A stretch of DNA of 64,000 nucleotides from DASVTR01 sp033855775 (GCA_033855775.1 JAWVFT010000122.1:1-64000); one strand, 5' to 3'. Shown: positions 44,381 to 55,262, numbered from the stretch's first letter. Numbers and translations: made by a program. The notes: a model not told the origin generated them from the letters alone.

Positions 44381-45289
44381 ATGAACAAGCTCAAAATCAC
44401 GATTCAAGGTTTAACCATCTGCCTCTTACTGGTGGCCGCCAGTTCCTTCGCGCAGGCTCAAGCGACGCGCACCTGGGTTTCGGGCGTCGGCGACGACCTC
44501 AACCCCTGCTCGCGCACCGCTCCCTGCAAGACCTTCGCCGGAGCCATCGCCAAGACCGCCGTCTGCGGCGAAATCTCCGTGCTTGACCCCGGCGGCTTCG
44601 GAGCCGTCACCATCACCAAGTCCATCACCATTAACGGCGAAGGCACGATTGCGGGCATTACTGCTTCGCTGACCAACGGCATCATCGTCAACGCCGGAGC
44701 CGCCGACAATATTTACCTCAAGAACATAGACATCAACGGCGTCTGCAACGGCATCAACGGCATACGCTTTATCGCTGGCAACGCTCTCATCGTCGAGAAG
44801 GTCAGGATTTACAACTTCACCAACTTCGGCATTGACATCAACAAAACGTCCGGCGGCTTTGTCTCGGTCAACACTTCCAACGTCAGCAATTGCGTGCAGG
44901 GCGGCATCGTCTCGACCACGACGGCGGGCACGGTTCGCACAGATGTCTACAACTCGAAGGTCTTCGGCTGCACCAACGGCTACAAGGCCGGAACCAACTC
45001 GCAGATGACCGTCAAGGACAGCGTGGCTTCGGGCTGCGGCACGGCTGGTTTCTTGGCCGACACGGCGACCGGCGTGATGAACATGGACGCTTGCGTGGCG
45101 ACGCACAACGGCAACGGCGTGCGCGCGAGCAACGCGGGAACGGTGCGGCTCGGAGCCTCAACGGTGTCGAACAACATCACGAAGGGCTTGGACAAGGCAA
45201 TCGGCGTGGGCGTTATAGAGTCGTACTCGGACAACTACGTTCGCGGCAATCCGGCCACGGATGCGCCGACAGCGGTTGCCAAGACTTAA
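44381..45289 (+). CDS. Secreted right-handed beta-helix protein
   Basis: A 302-residue exported protein with a signal peptide (GLTICLLLVAASSFAQAQA). The mature part opens with TWVSGVGDDLNPCSRTAPCKTFAGAI, which is familiar from parallel beta-helix proteins of the pectate-lyase-like fold. Short repeated rungs follow (VTITKSITINGEGTIAGI, GIIVNAGAADNIYLKNIDING, and so on). No catalytic acid cluster can be named, so it may be a binding or surface protein. AAAGGAG precedes the ATG. It is closed by a hairpin terminator and is divergent from the TolB/TPR regulator gene. Confidence 0.88.
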   Translation: MNKLKITIQGLTICLLLVAASSFAQAQATRTWVSGVGDDLNPCSRTAPCKTFAGAIAKTAVCGEISVLDPGGFGAVTITKSITINGEGTIAGITASLTNGIIVNAGAADNIYLKNIDINGVCNGINGIRFIAGNALIVEKVRIYNFTNFGIDINKTSGGFVSVNTSNVSNCVQGGIVSTTTAGTVRTDVYNSKVFGCTNGYKAGTNSQMTVKDSVASGCGTAGFLADTATGVMNMDACVATHNGNGVRASNAGTVRLGASTVSNNITKGLDKAIGVGVIESYSDNYVRGNPATDAPTAVAKT

Positions 45290-45313
45290 ACATCGCTCGC
45301 GGCGACTTCTTCG

Positions 45314-45355
45314 CTCAGAGGTCTGTTGCTTTCCCAAAAGCAGCAGACCTCTGAG
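45314..45355 (+). terminator. Hairpin after the beta-helix gene
   Basis: A stem of 12 bases, CTCAGAGGTCTG with CAGACCTCTGAG, extended by TGCTTT pairing with AAAGCA. No long T-run follows. Confidence 0.75.
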
Positions 45356-45450
45356 CCGAACATGCGGCTGCTTACTTTCAATGCTCAGGAGCGGCGAACG
45401 GCAGTTTGATTGCCTGCGAAAGAGAACCGCGCGCTTTGAGAGAACCGGCG

Positions 45451-45705
45451 ATGAAGCGTAGAACAGAGATTACCGTCAAGACAGACAGGCTTATCGTCGT
45501 CAGGCGCGAGCAGCGAGCCGGCACGGCGGCGTGGTGTGAAAGCTGCGCCAAACCGGCCACGATGTTGAGCGTTGACGACGCGGCGGCTGTGGCTCGTTCC
45601 AGTTCGCGCGCCATCTACCGCCGCGTCGAAGCGGACACGCTGCACTTTACGGAAACGCCCGAAGGCCGCCTACTGATTTGCCTCAACTCACTGGAAGCCG
45701 GTTAA
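45451..45705 (+). CDS. Small CxxC / helix-turn-helix (excisionase-like) protein
   Basis: A protein of 84 residues. A beta strand (EITVKTDRLIVVRRE) leads to a CxxC pair (WCESCAKPA), then to a MerR/excisionase-like helix-turn-helix (MLSVDDAAAVARSSSRAIYRRVEADTLHF) and an ending strand TPEGRLLICLNSL. The layout suggests a small DNA-binding protein with a zinc or redox site. No phage or integrase genes are nearby, so a role as excisionase is unlikely. ATG at 45451 is the natural start. Conserved relatives in other bacteria seem likely from its form, but this was not checked. Confidence 0.75.
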   Translation: MKRRTEITVKTDRLIVVRREQRAGTAAWCESCAKPATMLSVDDAAAVARSSSRAIYRRVEADTLHFTETPEGRLLICLNSLEAG

Positions 45706-45711
45706 GCAATA

Positions 45712-45830
45712 CTGACAAGAGACGCGGAGACGCGGAGACGCGGCGAAGAAAGAGACGACGACAGAGGCGCACGTTCTTTCTTTGTCACCGTGTCTCCGTG
45801 TCGCCGCGTCGCCGCGTCTCTTCTCCGTGT
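45712..45830. repeat. Imperfect inverted repeat rich in GACGCGGA
   Basis: The left half contains three GACGCGG(A/C)-type octamers, and the right half carries their complements (GTCTCCGTGTCGCCGCGTC). Arms of about 40 bases pair imperfectly. The element separates converging genes and could fold into a long hairpin. Similar cacggag-type repeats occur between genes in many bacteria. Confidence 0.65.
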
Positions 45831-45839
45831 CAGCGGTTG

Positions 45840-46946
45840 TCAGTTGAAGAGCGAAGGCTCTGCTTTGAGCGCGTCTTTCTTCGAGGCGCGCTTCCTTGTT
45901 GTCTTCGCGGTCGTGGAGCCGGGATGATGGGCGAGGTGTTCGGCGTTGAGTCCGAGTTCACGCAGGGTTGCGGCAAACTTCGGGGCGCCGTGCATGGTGA
46001 TGATTCGCTGCGCGCCGGATTCTTTGGCCAGCCGCACGAGTTCATCAAAGTCCGCGTGGTCTGAGAGCGGCAGAATCAAGTCAACGTTCCTGTACATGTA
46101 GGGCGCGCTTTTGTTCATGGCCCATCCGGTCAGCATAATCAGGTAACGGCGTTCGATGTTGGTAATCATCGGTTGCTTGCGGCAGCCGGGCGGGGCAATC
46201 AGGACGCGCCCGCGCAGGTGTTCGCGGTCATACTTTTCATACGGGCCGGAAAACTCGACGCCGAGTTCCCTGTAAATTTCGGAGACGTTCCAGACGGAGC
46301 CGTGGAGCGTGACGCGATAGTCGCGCCGGAGCAGCAGTTCGAGAGCTTCCTGTCCTTTGCCTAGAGCGTAGGCGAGCACGACCGGCACGCGGTCGTCGGA
46401 GAGGGCGCGGTCAACCGCCGCGTAGAGACGGTCGAAGGTGGCGACATCGGGCGGGAAGCGATAGATGGGATCGCCGAAGGTTGACTCCATGACCAGCGTG
46501 TCGCAAGGCACTATGACCGCCGACTCAGCCGTCACGTTGGGCCTCAATTTAATGTCGCCTGTGTAGACGAGCCGCTCGCCTTCGGCTTCGATGAGGACTT
46601 GCGCGGAGCCGAGACAGTGGCCCGCCGGAAAGAAGGTGAGCGCAAAGTTTCCATAGTCGCGCCGCTCGCCGTAAGTCAAAGTTTCCATCTCGGCGAGCCC
46701 GCGACGATGACGAAAGATGCGCGCCGTTTCGGGCGTGGCGATAATCGCTCGATGCTCCGCGATGTGGTCGGAGTGGCCGTGCGAGATAACGCAGCGCTCA
46801 CGCGGGCCGTCGGCGTCCAGCCACAAATCCAAGTCGGGCAAATACAATCCTTCCTGATATTCGACTCTTAACAACGGCTCAACCTCTGCGCGTGTGTCGT
46901 GCGACACGACTCTTGCGCTCAAAGCCTTGCGGTCAAGGCTCCACAT
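45840..46946 (-). CDS. MBL-fold exonuclease-like protein
   Basis: A protein of 368 residues with a metallo-beta-lactamase fold of the nuclease type. The zinc motif CVISHGHSDHIAEH lies near residue 54. Further metal ligands occur in FFPAGHCLGSAQVL and YTGDIKLRPN, with LVMESTFGDPIYRFP after them. A late His occurs in LPLSDHADFDELVRLA. The layout resembles beta-CASP and ligase-associated exonucleases, but no DNA ligase or helicase gene is adjacent, so DNA or RNA as substrate is open. The C-terminal Lys/Arg/Thr tail (TTAKTTRKRASKK) suits nucleic-acid binding. ATG at 46946 is preferred over TTG before it. Confidence 0.85.
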   Translation of the reverse strand: MWSLDRKALSARVVSHDTRAEVEPLLRVEYQEGLYLPDLDLWLDADGPRERCVISHGHSDHIAEHRAIIATPETARIFRHRRGLAEMETLTYGERRDYGNFALTFFPAGHCLGSAQVLIEAEGERLVYTGDIKLRPNVTAESAVIVPCDTLVMESTFGDPIYRFPPDVATFDRLYAAVDRALSDDRVPVVLAYALGKGQEALELLLRRDYRVTLHGSVWNVSEIYRELGVEFSGPYEKYDREHLRGRVLIAPPGCRKQPMITNIERRYLIMLTGWAMNKSAPYMYRNVDLILPLSDHADFDELVRLAKESGAQRIITMHGAPKFAATLRELGLNAEHLAHHPGSTTAKTTRKRASKKDALKAEPSLFN

Positions 46947-47017
46947 CAACTATTTTCGGGAGTAGTTATGCAGCTATTATAAGTCATCTGAAGGATGCGC
47001 GCCACGCGGAGTAGCTA

Positions 47018-47773
47018 ATGATGCCGGACGAAGCAGGATTGACGAAGACGAACGAGCACGAAGCCGCGCCGCAACAAGCCGTGAAGCGTCGCAGCGCTGT
47101 TCGCAAGCTGTGGCGGGCGGAGACGGCTTACGTCACGGGCATTTTAATCTTCGGAGCGCTCGCTCTCCTCGCGCGCTTTCGCGCTTACTTCGATTGGGAC
47201 TTGCGCATCGAGCGCGCTGTGCAATCCTTGCGCGTCCCAGGACTCTTCGACTTGATGCGCGCCGTCTCCATCTTCGGCAATCGCTGGATTCCGTGGGCGT
47301 TGACCGTCATCACAGTCGCTCTCTTCCTGCTCTTTCAAAAGCGCAGCGAGGCCGCGGGACTCCTGATGAGCGCGGGCGGAGGCGCGCTCGTCAACAGCCT
47401 GCTCAAGATGCTCATCGGACGCCCGCGACCGACCGCCGAACTCGTCATGGTCTATCGCTCGCTCGGCACCGACAGCTTTCCTTCGGGCCACGTCACCTTT
47501 TACGTCTGCTACTTCGGCTTTCTCTTCTTCGCGGCCTTCGCGCTGCTGCCGCGCGGCTCGAATGCGCGTCGCCTTGCGCTCTTTCTCCTAGCCCTGCCCG
47601 TCGCGCTCGTCGGCCCCTCTCGCGTTTACCTTGGCGCGCACTGGCCCTCGGACACGCTCGGCGCGTATCTCTTCAGCGGCCTCTGGCTCGGCCTCTCGCT
47701 GCATCTCTATCGCCACTGGAAACAGCGCGCCACCTTCCACCCGGAGCAGAAACCACAAACGCCGGAGCAATAA
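47018..47773 (+). CDS. PAP2-family membrane phosphatase
   Basis: A 251-residue integral membrane protein of the type-2 phosphatidic acid phosphatase family. The three active-site motifs are complete: KMLIGRPRPT, then SFPSGHVTF, then SRVYLGAHWPSDTLG, which contains the nucleophilic His. About six membrane helices surround them, and the active site should face the periplasm. Likely substrates are lipid phosphates such as undecaprenyl diphosphate or phosphatidylglycerol phosphate. GCGGAG lies eight bases before the ATG. The spacer after the stop is filled by a 21-bp repeat array. Confidence 0.93.
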   Translation: MMPDEAGLTKTNEHEAAPQQAVKRRSAVRKLWRAETAYVTGILIFGALALLARFRAYFDWDLRIERAVQSLRVPGLFDLMRAVSIFGNRWIPWALTVITVALFLLFQKRSEAAGLLMSAGGGALVNSLLKMLIGRPRPTAELVMVYRSLGTDSFPSGHVTFYVCYFGFLFFAAFALLPRGSNARRLALFLLALPVALVGPSRVYLGAHWPSDTLGAYLFSGLWLGLSLHLYRHWKQRATFHPEQKPQTPEQ

Positions 47774-47862
47774 AGCGCCCGCGCCACCCTCCAACGGCCC
47801 GTCAACACCCGTTTCCAGCCGCGCGCAACTCGCCGCGCAGCCGCGAACGAAAGCCCGCGCGC

Positions 47863-48238
47863 GTGAACGAAGCGTCATTTACCATGAACGAAGCGTCGTC
47901 GGTAGTAAACGAAGCGTCGTTTGCCGTGAACGAACCGTCGTTTGCTGTGAACGAACCGTCGTCGGAGGTAAACGAAGCATCATCAGTCATGAACGAAGCA
48001 TCATCAGTCGTGAACGATGCGCCGTCGGCAGCAAACGAAGCGTCGTCAGTCGTGTACGAAGCGTCGTCGGTCGTGAACGAGGCGTTGTTTGGCGCAGACG
48101 ACGCATCATTTGTCGTGAACGAAGCGTCGTCTGGGCGGACGAAGCGTCATCGGAGCGGACGAAGCGTCATCTGGGCGGACGAAGCGTCGTCGGAGGCGGA
48201 CGAGGCTTCGTTCGGCGCAGGCGAAGCGACAGGCAGCC
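47863..48238. repeat. Array of eighteen 20/21-bp units (AACGAAGCGTCGTC family)
   Basis: Eighteen contiguous units, 21 bases long except for two of 20 (at 48136 and 48156), fill the spacer between the PAP2 gene and the sigma-54 regulator gene. The core is GTGAACGAAGCGTCGTC. In one forward frame it encodes heptads VNEASSV. Three core-to-core steps of 20 bases near 48118-48178 shift the frame and together restore it; the frame ends at TGA 48259-48261. The reverse strand gives heptads DDASFT. No good ribosome binding site exists for either. The rest of the spacer (47774-47862 and 48239-48339) holds nothing else I can support. Confidence 0.88.
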
Positions 48239-48339
48239 GCGCAGGGCGTAAAAGTGGGTGAACGAGGGCGGGGCGGGAGGCTTCAACGGAGCGCCGCTGT
48301 TAGTTTGGGCGCGGAGATGCGGGCGGACAGAGGATTGGC

Positions 48340-50241
<1,902 letters not shown>

Positions 50242-50316
50242 GCTTCGTGGCCATCAAAGAAAATCAATCAACAGTAGTCCAACTCAAAGCGGCGACGAAT
50301 CTCTATCGCTCGCTTC

Positions 50317-50376
50317 TCATGAAGCCAGCGTCGTTTTCCCGCCGCCCGCGTTGCCGTTAATCGTCACACGGCTCAT
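50317..50376 (-). pseudogene. Remnant of a P-loop nucleotide-binding gene start
   Basis: A frame of 19 codons with a good ribosome binding site (AAAGGAG) encodes a start, a beta strand and a complete Walker A motif (VTINGNAGGGKTTLA) and then stops. This is how adenylate-kinase-like or topology-modulator-like ATPases begin. The rest of such a gene is not found in any frame downstream. It is probably the leftover of a deleted gene at the end of the VWFA-regulator spacer, although chance cannot be excluded. Confidence 0.5.
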
Positions 50377-50412
50377 CAGCAAAGCTCCTTTGTCGAAGCT
50401 CTACGAAGATAA

Positions 50413-51453
50413 TTAACGCGGCGGCGCGACATACTCGCGCATCGCCACCAACTGTAGCCCGAGGCGCCGCGCTGAGACGCTAATCCGCCGCCGCTCTCCG
50501 CTCTCGACAGCCGAGAATGGTCGCTTCGGGGCGTAAGTGACCACGTATTGCGCGTCTATGTCGCGCCCCGCTTCGCCGCCCTGCGCGAACGCCTCGTCGG
50601 AAGAGGACGGCAACAGAAAGCGCCCGCCCATCTCACGAACCAGCAGAGCCAGCCGCTCATCGTTCTGCTTCGTCGCCTCGCCGTAAGCCTTATACCAACG
50701 ACTCATCTCGCGGTCTAAGCCGAAATGCCGCTTCTTGATTTCCTCGCGCGCGAGAGCGGAGAAAGCGACGACATGCATCGTCGCCTGCGTCGCGGTCATG
50801 CGCTTGACGGCCTCCGCATAAAGGTTGGCCGCGCTGCTCTGCGTCTCCAAACCATCCGTGAACAGGATGACGTGAGTATTGCCCGCGGGCTTCTCTTTCA
50901 ACTTCAATGCCGCCGCCAGCAAACACTGCGACAGGCGCGACTGTTTGCTCGAAAAGAATTTGGACTTCGGCTTAAAGAGAGCCGCGATGCGTTCTTTGTC
51001 CGTCGTCCAATCTTCCAGCAACTCCACGCGGTCGCTGTTTTGAATGACGGCGACAGCATCTTCGGGACGCAGGCCCGCGATTATCTTCGTGGCAATCTCC
51101 CGCGTCAGGTTGACGCTGCGCTTATCGCTGACCTGACTGCCCATGTCCAGAATCAACAGCACGTTTGCCGGAACGCGACGCACGCTCCTGACTTGCTGCG
51201 GCACGTCGTCTTCGAGCACCAGCACGTCTTCAAGCTCAAGCGTCGGGTCGAAACGCCCGTGCTCGTCGTAAGCAACCACCGGAATGAAGACTTCTTCCGT
51301 GAAGACTTTGACCGGCTCCTGCTCTTCGTCCTGCGACGCGGGCGGCGTCGGCGCGGGCGACGGCTCCCGCTGACGCTGCGCGTAACAATCCGCAGCCAGC
51401 GCCAGCAGCAACGCCAGCCCAACGGCCCGCAATCTTTCGTGATTGTAAAGCAT
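50413..51453 (-). CDS. Secreted VWFA-related protein (Acidobacteria type)
   Basis: A 346-residue protein with a signal peptide (LRAVGLALLLALAADCYAQ). A Pro/Glu-rich spacer follows, then a strand domain (VFIPVVAYDEHGRFDPTLELED) and a vWA domain (VPANVLLILDMGSQVSDKRS). Where MIDAS normally reads DxSxS, this protein has DMGSQ, so metal binding may be lost. Later segments are typical for the Acidobacteria VWFA-related family, such as NTHVILFTDGLETQSS and the end QYVVTYAPKRPF. The function of the family is not known; adhesion or envelope assembly is a guess. It is followed upstream by the phospholipase-like gene with a 27-base gap, probably one transcript. Confidence 0.88.
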   Translation of the reverse strand: MLYNHERLRAVGLALLLALAADCYAQRQREPSPAPTPPASQDEEQEPVKVFTEEVFIPVVAYDEHGRFDPTLELEDVLVLEDDVPQQVRSVRRVPANVLLILDMGSQVSDKRSVNLTREIATKIIAGLRPEDAVAVIQNSDRVELLEDWTTDKERIAALFKPKSKFFSSKQSRLSQCLLAAALKLKEKPAGNTHVILFTDGLETQSSAANLYAEAVKRMTATQATMHVVAFSALAREEIKKRHFGLDREMSRWYKAYGEATKQNDERLALLVREMGGRFLLPSSSDEAFAQGGEAGRDIDAQYVVTYAPKRPFSAVESGERRRISVSARRLGLQLVAMREYVAPPR

Positions 51454-51480
51454 AGCTTTTAACCCCGAACATCTTGACGG

Positions 51481-52386
51481 CTAATTCTCCGTCTCGCTCT
51501 TGACCCAGGCCGTCCACCACAAGTTGCGCAACATCTGCGCTCCGGCGACGAGACGCTCGATGGCAAACTCTTTATTCTCCGGCGCGGTCGTGTTCTTGTT
51601 ATAGGTGTTCCGCTTTTCTATCTCGTAGAGCCGCACGACCTGCGAGTTTGAGTCGCGCAGGTATTGCAGGACATCCGCGCGCGGGTTGTTGAGCACGCTC
51701 GGCGTCTTGTTCATCTTCGGCAGCAGGTCGTTGATGCTGATGTGCGTCTGCACATACTCGCTCTCGAAGCGGGCATGAAAGGTATTGTCGGTCGTGTAAT
51801 TGTTCGGGTTCGGCGTGTGCTTGTCCCAACCGTTGTAATGAATGGTCGTGTGATGCGGGTTGGCCCCGTCCGCGACGTAGTGGCCGAGGATGCCCGCGTC
51901 GTTAATGATGCGCTCTTCAATCCACTGGCGCGTCCGCTTGTCCTTGGCGTTGCGCCAGAGATAGAACTCCGCGCGGAGGCGTTGGTAGAGTTCGACGATG
52001 TGGAAGGAGAGCAACCCGGCTGTCTCCGGCTTCTTGATGCCCGCGTCATAGAGAGCCACGAGATAAGCGTAGCGGTCTTCGGCATTGAAGGCCGCCGCAG
52101 GCACCATCTCCATGTCAACGAAATGGTCGTAGGAGAAAGCTTCGTTCATCTCCACATGGACGCGCGAGCGCCAGCGGTCGGGCTCCGGGTTGAGATATTC
52201 GAGTTGCGCCGTCGCCTGACGAAAAAACTTCGGCATCTCTTTCGGCAAATCCGTGGCCGCCGCGCGGCCCGAAAGCTTGTGGCCCGCCTCGCCCCACGCT
52301 CGCGCATCCGGCGACTGCCACAACAGCGCGCCACTCGCCGCCAACAGCACAAGCGCGACCGCGCAGGCTCTCGTTATCTTATTCAT
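51481..52386 (-). CDS. Zinc-dependent phospholipase C / S1-P1 nuclease-like secreted protein
   Basis: A 301-residue exported protein. The signal peptide ends before AWGEAGHKL, where the mature chain would start with Trp, as in zinc phospholipase C and S1/P1 nuclease. Further candidate zinc ligands are in SYDHFVDME (about 88), LGHYVADGANPHHTTIHYNGWD (about 170) and FHARFESEYV. The order Trp/His/Asp/His/Asp/His/His/Glu fits the three-zinc superfamily. It should act on phospholipids or phosphodiesters in the periplasm or outside. GAGGAG precedes the ATG. The VWFA gene follows closely on the same strand. Confidence 0.85.
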   Translation of the reverse strand: MNKITRACAVALVLLAASGALLWQSPDARAWGEAGHKLSGRAAATDLPKEMPKFFRQATAQLEYLNPEPDRWRSRVHVEMNEAFSYDHFVDMEMVPAAAFNAEDRYAYLVALYDAGIKKPETAGLLSFHIVELYQRLRAEFYLWRNAKDKRTRQWIEERIINDAGILGHYVADGANPHHTTIHYNGWDKHTPNPNNYTTDNTFHARFESEYVQTHISINDLLPKMNKTPSVLNNPRADVLQYLRDSNSQVVRLYEIEKRNTYNKNTTAPENKEFAIERLVAGAQMLRNLWWTAWVKSETEN

Positions 52387-52407
52387 GTTGCTTTTTCTCC
52401 TCGTCCT

Positions 52408-54063
52408 TCAATGAACATAAACTTCGACCGCGCTCGCGCCTTCGACTATCTCTTCGTGCGTCTTCTGAAAACGGGCGCGCACTTCCATCAATTTTTCGCG
52501 GTTCTCGAAATAGGTGCGCCCGCGTTGGACGATAACGTAGACGGGCGACGGCAGAGCGTCGAGCGCGAGGCTGCGGTCGGAGAGGACGCGCGACTGCAAA
52601 TCCGCTCGATTGTATTTCGACAGATAATATTGCGCGACACCCGGCGTCTCGTTGACGACGATTGCGCCCTGCGGAGCCGTCTCGCAGACAAAGCGGAGGG
52701 CTTCGCGCAAGCGGTCGTCATAAAACTCGTCGTGCGGAAAATAGTAGCCCCCGCGACCGCCGCCTAAAAAGTTTGTGTAGACCGGATAGTGCGGTCGGCT
52801 GGCGTAAGCAGTCCAGGCGGGCGCGATGATGAAGACGACGAGAGCGAGCGCTCCCGTGAGTTGACGCGCCCGCGCCGCCGTCGCCGCGTCACGAAATAAA
52901 GAGACGAGCCAGCGGACGAGCGCAAGGATGCCGACCGCCGAAATCATGTAGACGAACGGCATCAGCGATAGCGTATAGCGCAGCCACTTCGCCCCGAACA
53001 AAGAGTAAGGCACAATCCAGAGCACGAACATCAACAACAGAAATCCGTGTCCCGGCTCGCGCCTGCGACGCACACACTCTGCGAGTCCACAGATGAGCGC
53101 GAAGAGCACGGGCGGCGGCAGCTTAATCAAGAGAAAGAGCAAGTAGAAATAGACGGGCGTGCCACCGAACGGCGTGCTCGAAACGTTGTTCCGGTAGAGC
53201 GCATCGCCCATCAGATAGCCCGTGTGCGTCAACAAGGATTCGCTCGTATAGGCGGTCAGGTAATGCCAAGTCTGCGGCAGCAGGACAGCCGGATTGGCGA
53301 GCAGAAAAACTGCGGCGAGCAGGATGTAGAAGATGGGCGGAACCTTTCCCGTCGGCTCGCCCGGCTCGCGCTGGCGCACGCGATACAGGTAATGATAAAG
53401 CGAGTTGAGGCCGAAGTAGTGCGGGAAATATTTCGACGCGAGCATCAAGCCGAACGAGACGCCGCTCCATGCATAACGGCGGCGCTTACTCCGCTGCTCG
53501 TAGCCGCTCGTCTGCTTGCCGCGCAGGTAAAAGTAGAAGCCGAAGAGCATGAAGAAGACGAGCAGCGTGTCTTCCTTGGCGATGCGGTTGTAGACAATCG
53601 CGTTGATGCCGAAGGCCCAGAGCGCTGAGGCGACGAGCGCGGTCTGGCGGTCGAAGAAAGCGGCGCACAAAAGAAAGAGCGGAATGACGGTCAGCGCGCC
53701 GAACAAAATGTTGGGAAAGCGCAACGCAGTTTCGTCGCTGATGTTCATGCCGACGATGCGGTTCAGAGCGCGCTGCGCCTGCACGGAGACGTAGATGAGC
53801 GACTTCATCAACATCGGATGCTCTGCGTTCGGGCGGATGTCGCCCTGCTCGTAGGCGCGCACCGCTTCGAGCTTGTTGATTTCATCTTCAGCGAAACCAA
53901 TCTGCTCGATGCCGCTCAAGCGCAGTCCGAAGCCGAGCACGACGAGCGCGGCGAGCGCAAGGGCGAGGCTCATCTCGCGCGTCGCGGAAAGGCTCCGCCC
54001 CACGGCTGGCGCGGCGGCGACCCGTTCCTTCTTCGCTGAATCTATTCCCGCGATGTGTGACAA
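52408..54063 (-). CDS. GT39-type membrane glycosyltransferase
   Basis: A 551-residue polytopic membrane protein of the GT-C fold (ArnT/PMT-like). The first periplasmic loop carries the acidic catalytic pair in GFAEDEINKLEAVRAYEQGD. About eleven membrane helices follow, for example LFLLCAAFFDRQTALVASALWAFG and ILLAAVFLLANPAVLLP. A C-terminal periplasmic domain lies at about 430-551. It should transfer a sugar from a polyprenyl-phosphate donor to a lipid or protein acceptor. The start seems to be TTG at 54063 with AAGGAA just before it. The flippase-like gene upstream is a natural partner. Confidence 0.88.
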   Translation of the reverse strand: MSHIAGIDSAKKERVAAAPAVGRSLSATREMSLALALAALVVLGFGLRLSGIEQIGFAEDEINKLEAVRAYEQGDIRPNAEHPMLMKSLIYVSVQAQRALNRIVGMNISDETALRFPNILFGALTVIPLFLLCAAFFDRQTALVASALWAFGINAIVYNRIAKEDTLLVFFMLFGFYFYLRGKQTSGYEQRSKRRRYAWSGVSFGLMLASKYFPHYFGLNSLYHYLYRVRQREPGEPTGKVPPIFYILLAAVFLLANPAVLLPQTWHYLTAYTSESLLTHTGYLMGDALYRNNVSSTPFGGTPVYFYLLFLLIKLPPPVLFALICGLAECVRRRREPGHGFLLLMFVLWIVPYSLFGAKWLRYTLSLMPFVYMISAVGILALVRWLVSLFRDAATAARARQLTGALALVVFIIAPAWTAYASRPHYPVYTNFLGGGRGGYYFPHDEFYDDRLREALRFVCETAPQGAIVVNETPGVAQYYLSKYNRADLQSRVLSDRSLALDALPSPVYVIVQRGRTYFENREKLMEVRARFQKTHEEIVEGASAVEVYVH

Positions 54064-54161
54064 GCGATTCCTTATAGGACGAGCCGTTTGTCCGGCCAGC
54101 GGTCGCTATAGTTGTTCAAGACAATCATAAGAGCGCTGGCCGAACTGTGACGGCAAAGCGG

Positions 54162-55262
54162 CTATTCGCCGGCTGGCACGGCGGCGGCGCCGCGAGTCGC
54201 AGTGACCTCGCGCGCGACCGCCGTTTGCGTCTCTTCGGCGACGGAGCGCAAGGACAATCCGCGCCGGAGCAGAAGCGCGAAGCCGAGCGTCGTCCAGCAC
54301 AGGTCGCGTATCTTGCGAATGATTTCCAGCGTCGCTCCCTTGCCGAGCGTAAAGCCGAGGATTTTCGCAAACTGCTCGGACGCGCTCTCGCCGATGCCGA
54401 CGCGCAGCGGCATGAACTTGAAGACGACGGTAATCATGCGGTTGACGGATTCGAGGATGAAGGCCATCAACAGCGTCGGCGCGTGCTCCGTGCTGATGAA
54501 CCAGAGCACGACGTAGGCTTCCATCACACCAGCCAGATGAAAGCAAAATTCCAGCAGCATGATTGGCACGAAGCGCGAACGATTGCGCCCGTAGAATCCA
54601 TAGACGCGGCTCTCCAAAGAGCGCACGCTCTCGCGTCTGGTCTCCAACAGCCTACGCCCGAAGCCTCGCCCGTAGAGAAACTCTGCCGTCCCGCTCAAAA
54701 ATTTCCACTGGCGATGAATCACCAGAGCCGCCAGCGGAATGACGACGGCCACCGCGCCGAGCGCGCCGAAGCACGCGTAGCGCAAAGCCTTCGGCAGCGG
54801 AAAGTTGAGCAGCAGCGCGATGGTTCCCGAAAAGATGAAGAGCGAGACGGAGAGACTGTAAAAAATATTTTCAATCGCCAGCGCAGAGAGCGAAGCAATG
54901 AGCGGCACGCGGCGTCTGACCAGCACGGCCTTCGCCGGTTCGCCGATAATCATCGTCCCGAACGGAACTAAATTGCCGAGCGCGTCGCCCATGATGCGCG
55001 CCGTCAGGGCGTCACGAAACGGCAGTTGATGCGGTGCCTCAAAGCAGCGCGTCCAAGCCAGAGCGCGCACCACAAGTCTGCCCCCGGACAACGCCAGCAC
55101 GAGCAGGAAGCCCGCGCCCAGACTCCTGATGTTGGTCACGATAACGCTCAGGCCGACTCTGTTCACGACATACGCGAAGAGAGCCAGACCGAGCAGCGCA
55201 AAGATGATTCCGGCGGGCTTGAATCTTCTGGCCGCGCTTTTTTTTTCGTCGCTCTGGTTCAT
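54162..55262 (-). CDS. Flippase-like membrane protein (LPG synthase TM domain family)
   Basis: A 366-residue integral membrane protein with seven to eight helices, such as GIIFALLGLALFAYVVNRVG and LLVLALSGGRLVVRALAW. The segment GDALGNLVPFGTMIIGEPAKAVLV is typical for the lysylphosphatidylglycerol-synthase transmembrane / UPF0104 family. The soluble MprF catalytic domain is absent, so it more likely moves or modifies lipids than aminoacylates them. It precedes the GT39 glycosyltransferase gene by about 100 bases on the same strand, and a joint role in glycolipid assembly is plausible. Confidence 0.85.
   Translation of the reverse strand: MNQSDEKKSAARRFKPAGIIFALLGLALFAYVVNRVGLSVIVTNIRSLGAGFLLVLALSGGRLVVRALAWTRCFEAPHQLPFRDALTARIMGDALGNLVPFGTMIIGEPAKAVLVRRRVPLIASLSALAIENIFYSLSVSLFIFSGTIALLLNFPLPKALRYACFGALGAVAVVIPLAALVIHRQWKFLSGTAEFLYGRGFGRRLLETRRESVRSLESRVYGFYGRNRSRFVPIMLLEFCFHLAGVMEAYVVLWFISTEHAPTLLMAFILESVNRMITVVFKFMPLRVGIGESASEQFAKILGFTLGKGATLEIIRKIRDLCWTTLGFALLLRRGLSLRSVAEETQTAVAREVTATRGAAAVPAGE

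Noticed and set aside
45451..45705. Phage excisionase
   Set aside because: The helix-turn-helix is of that type, but no integrase, attachment site or phage gene is nearby.
47110..48261. A 383-residue protein with VNEASSV heptads
   Set aside because: Its first half overlaps the well-supported PAP2 gene in another frame. Only the array part could be coding and it lacks a good start signal.
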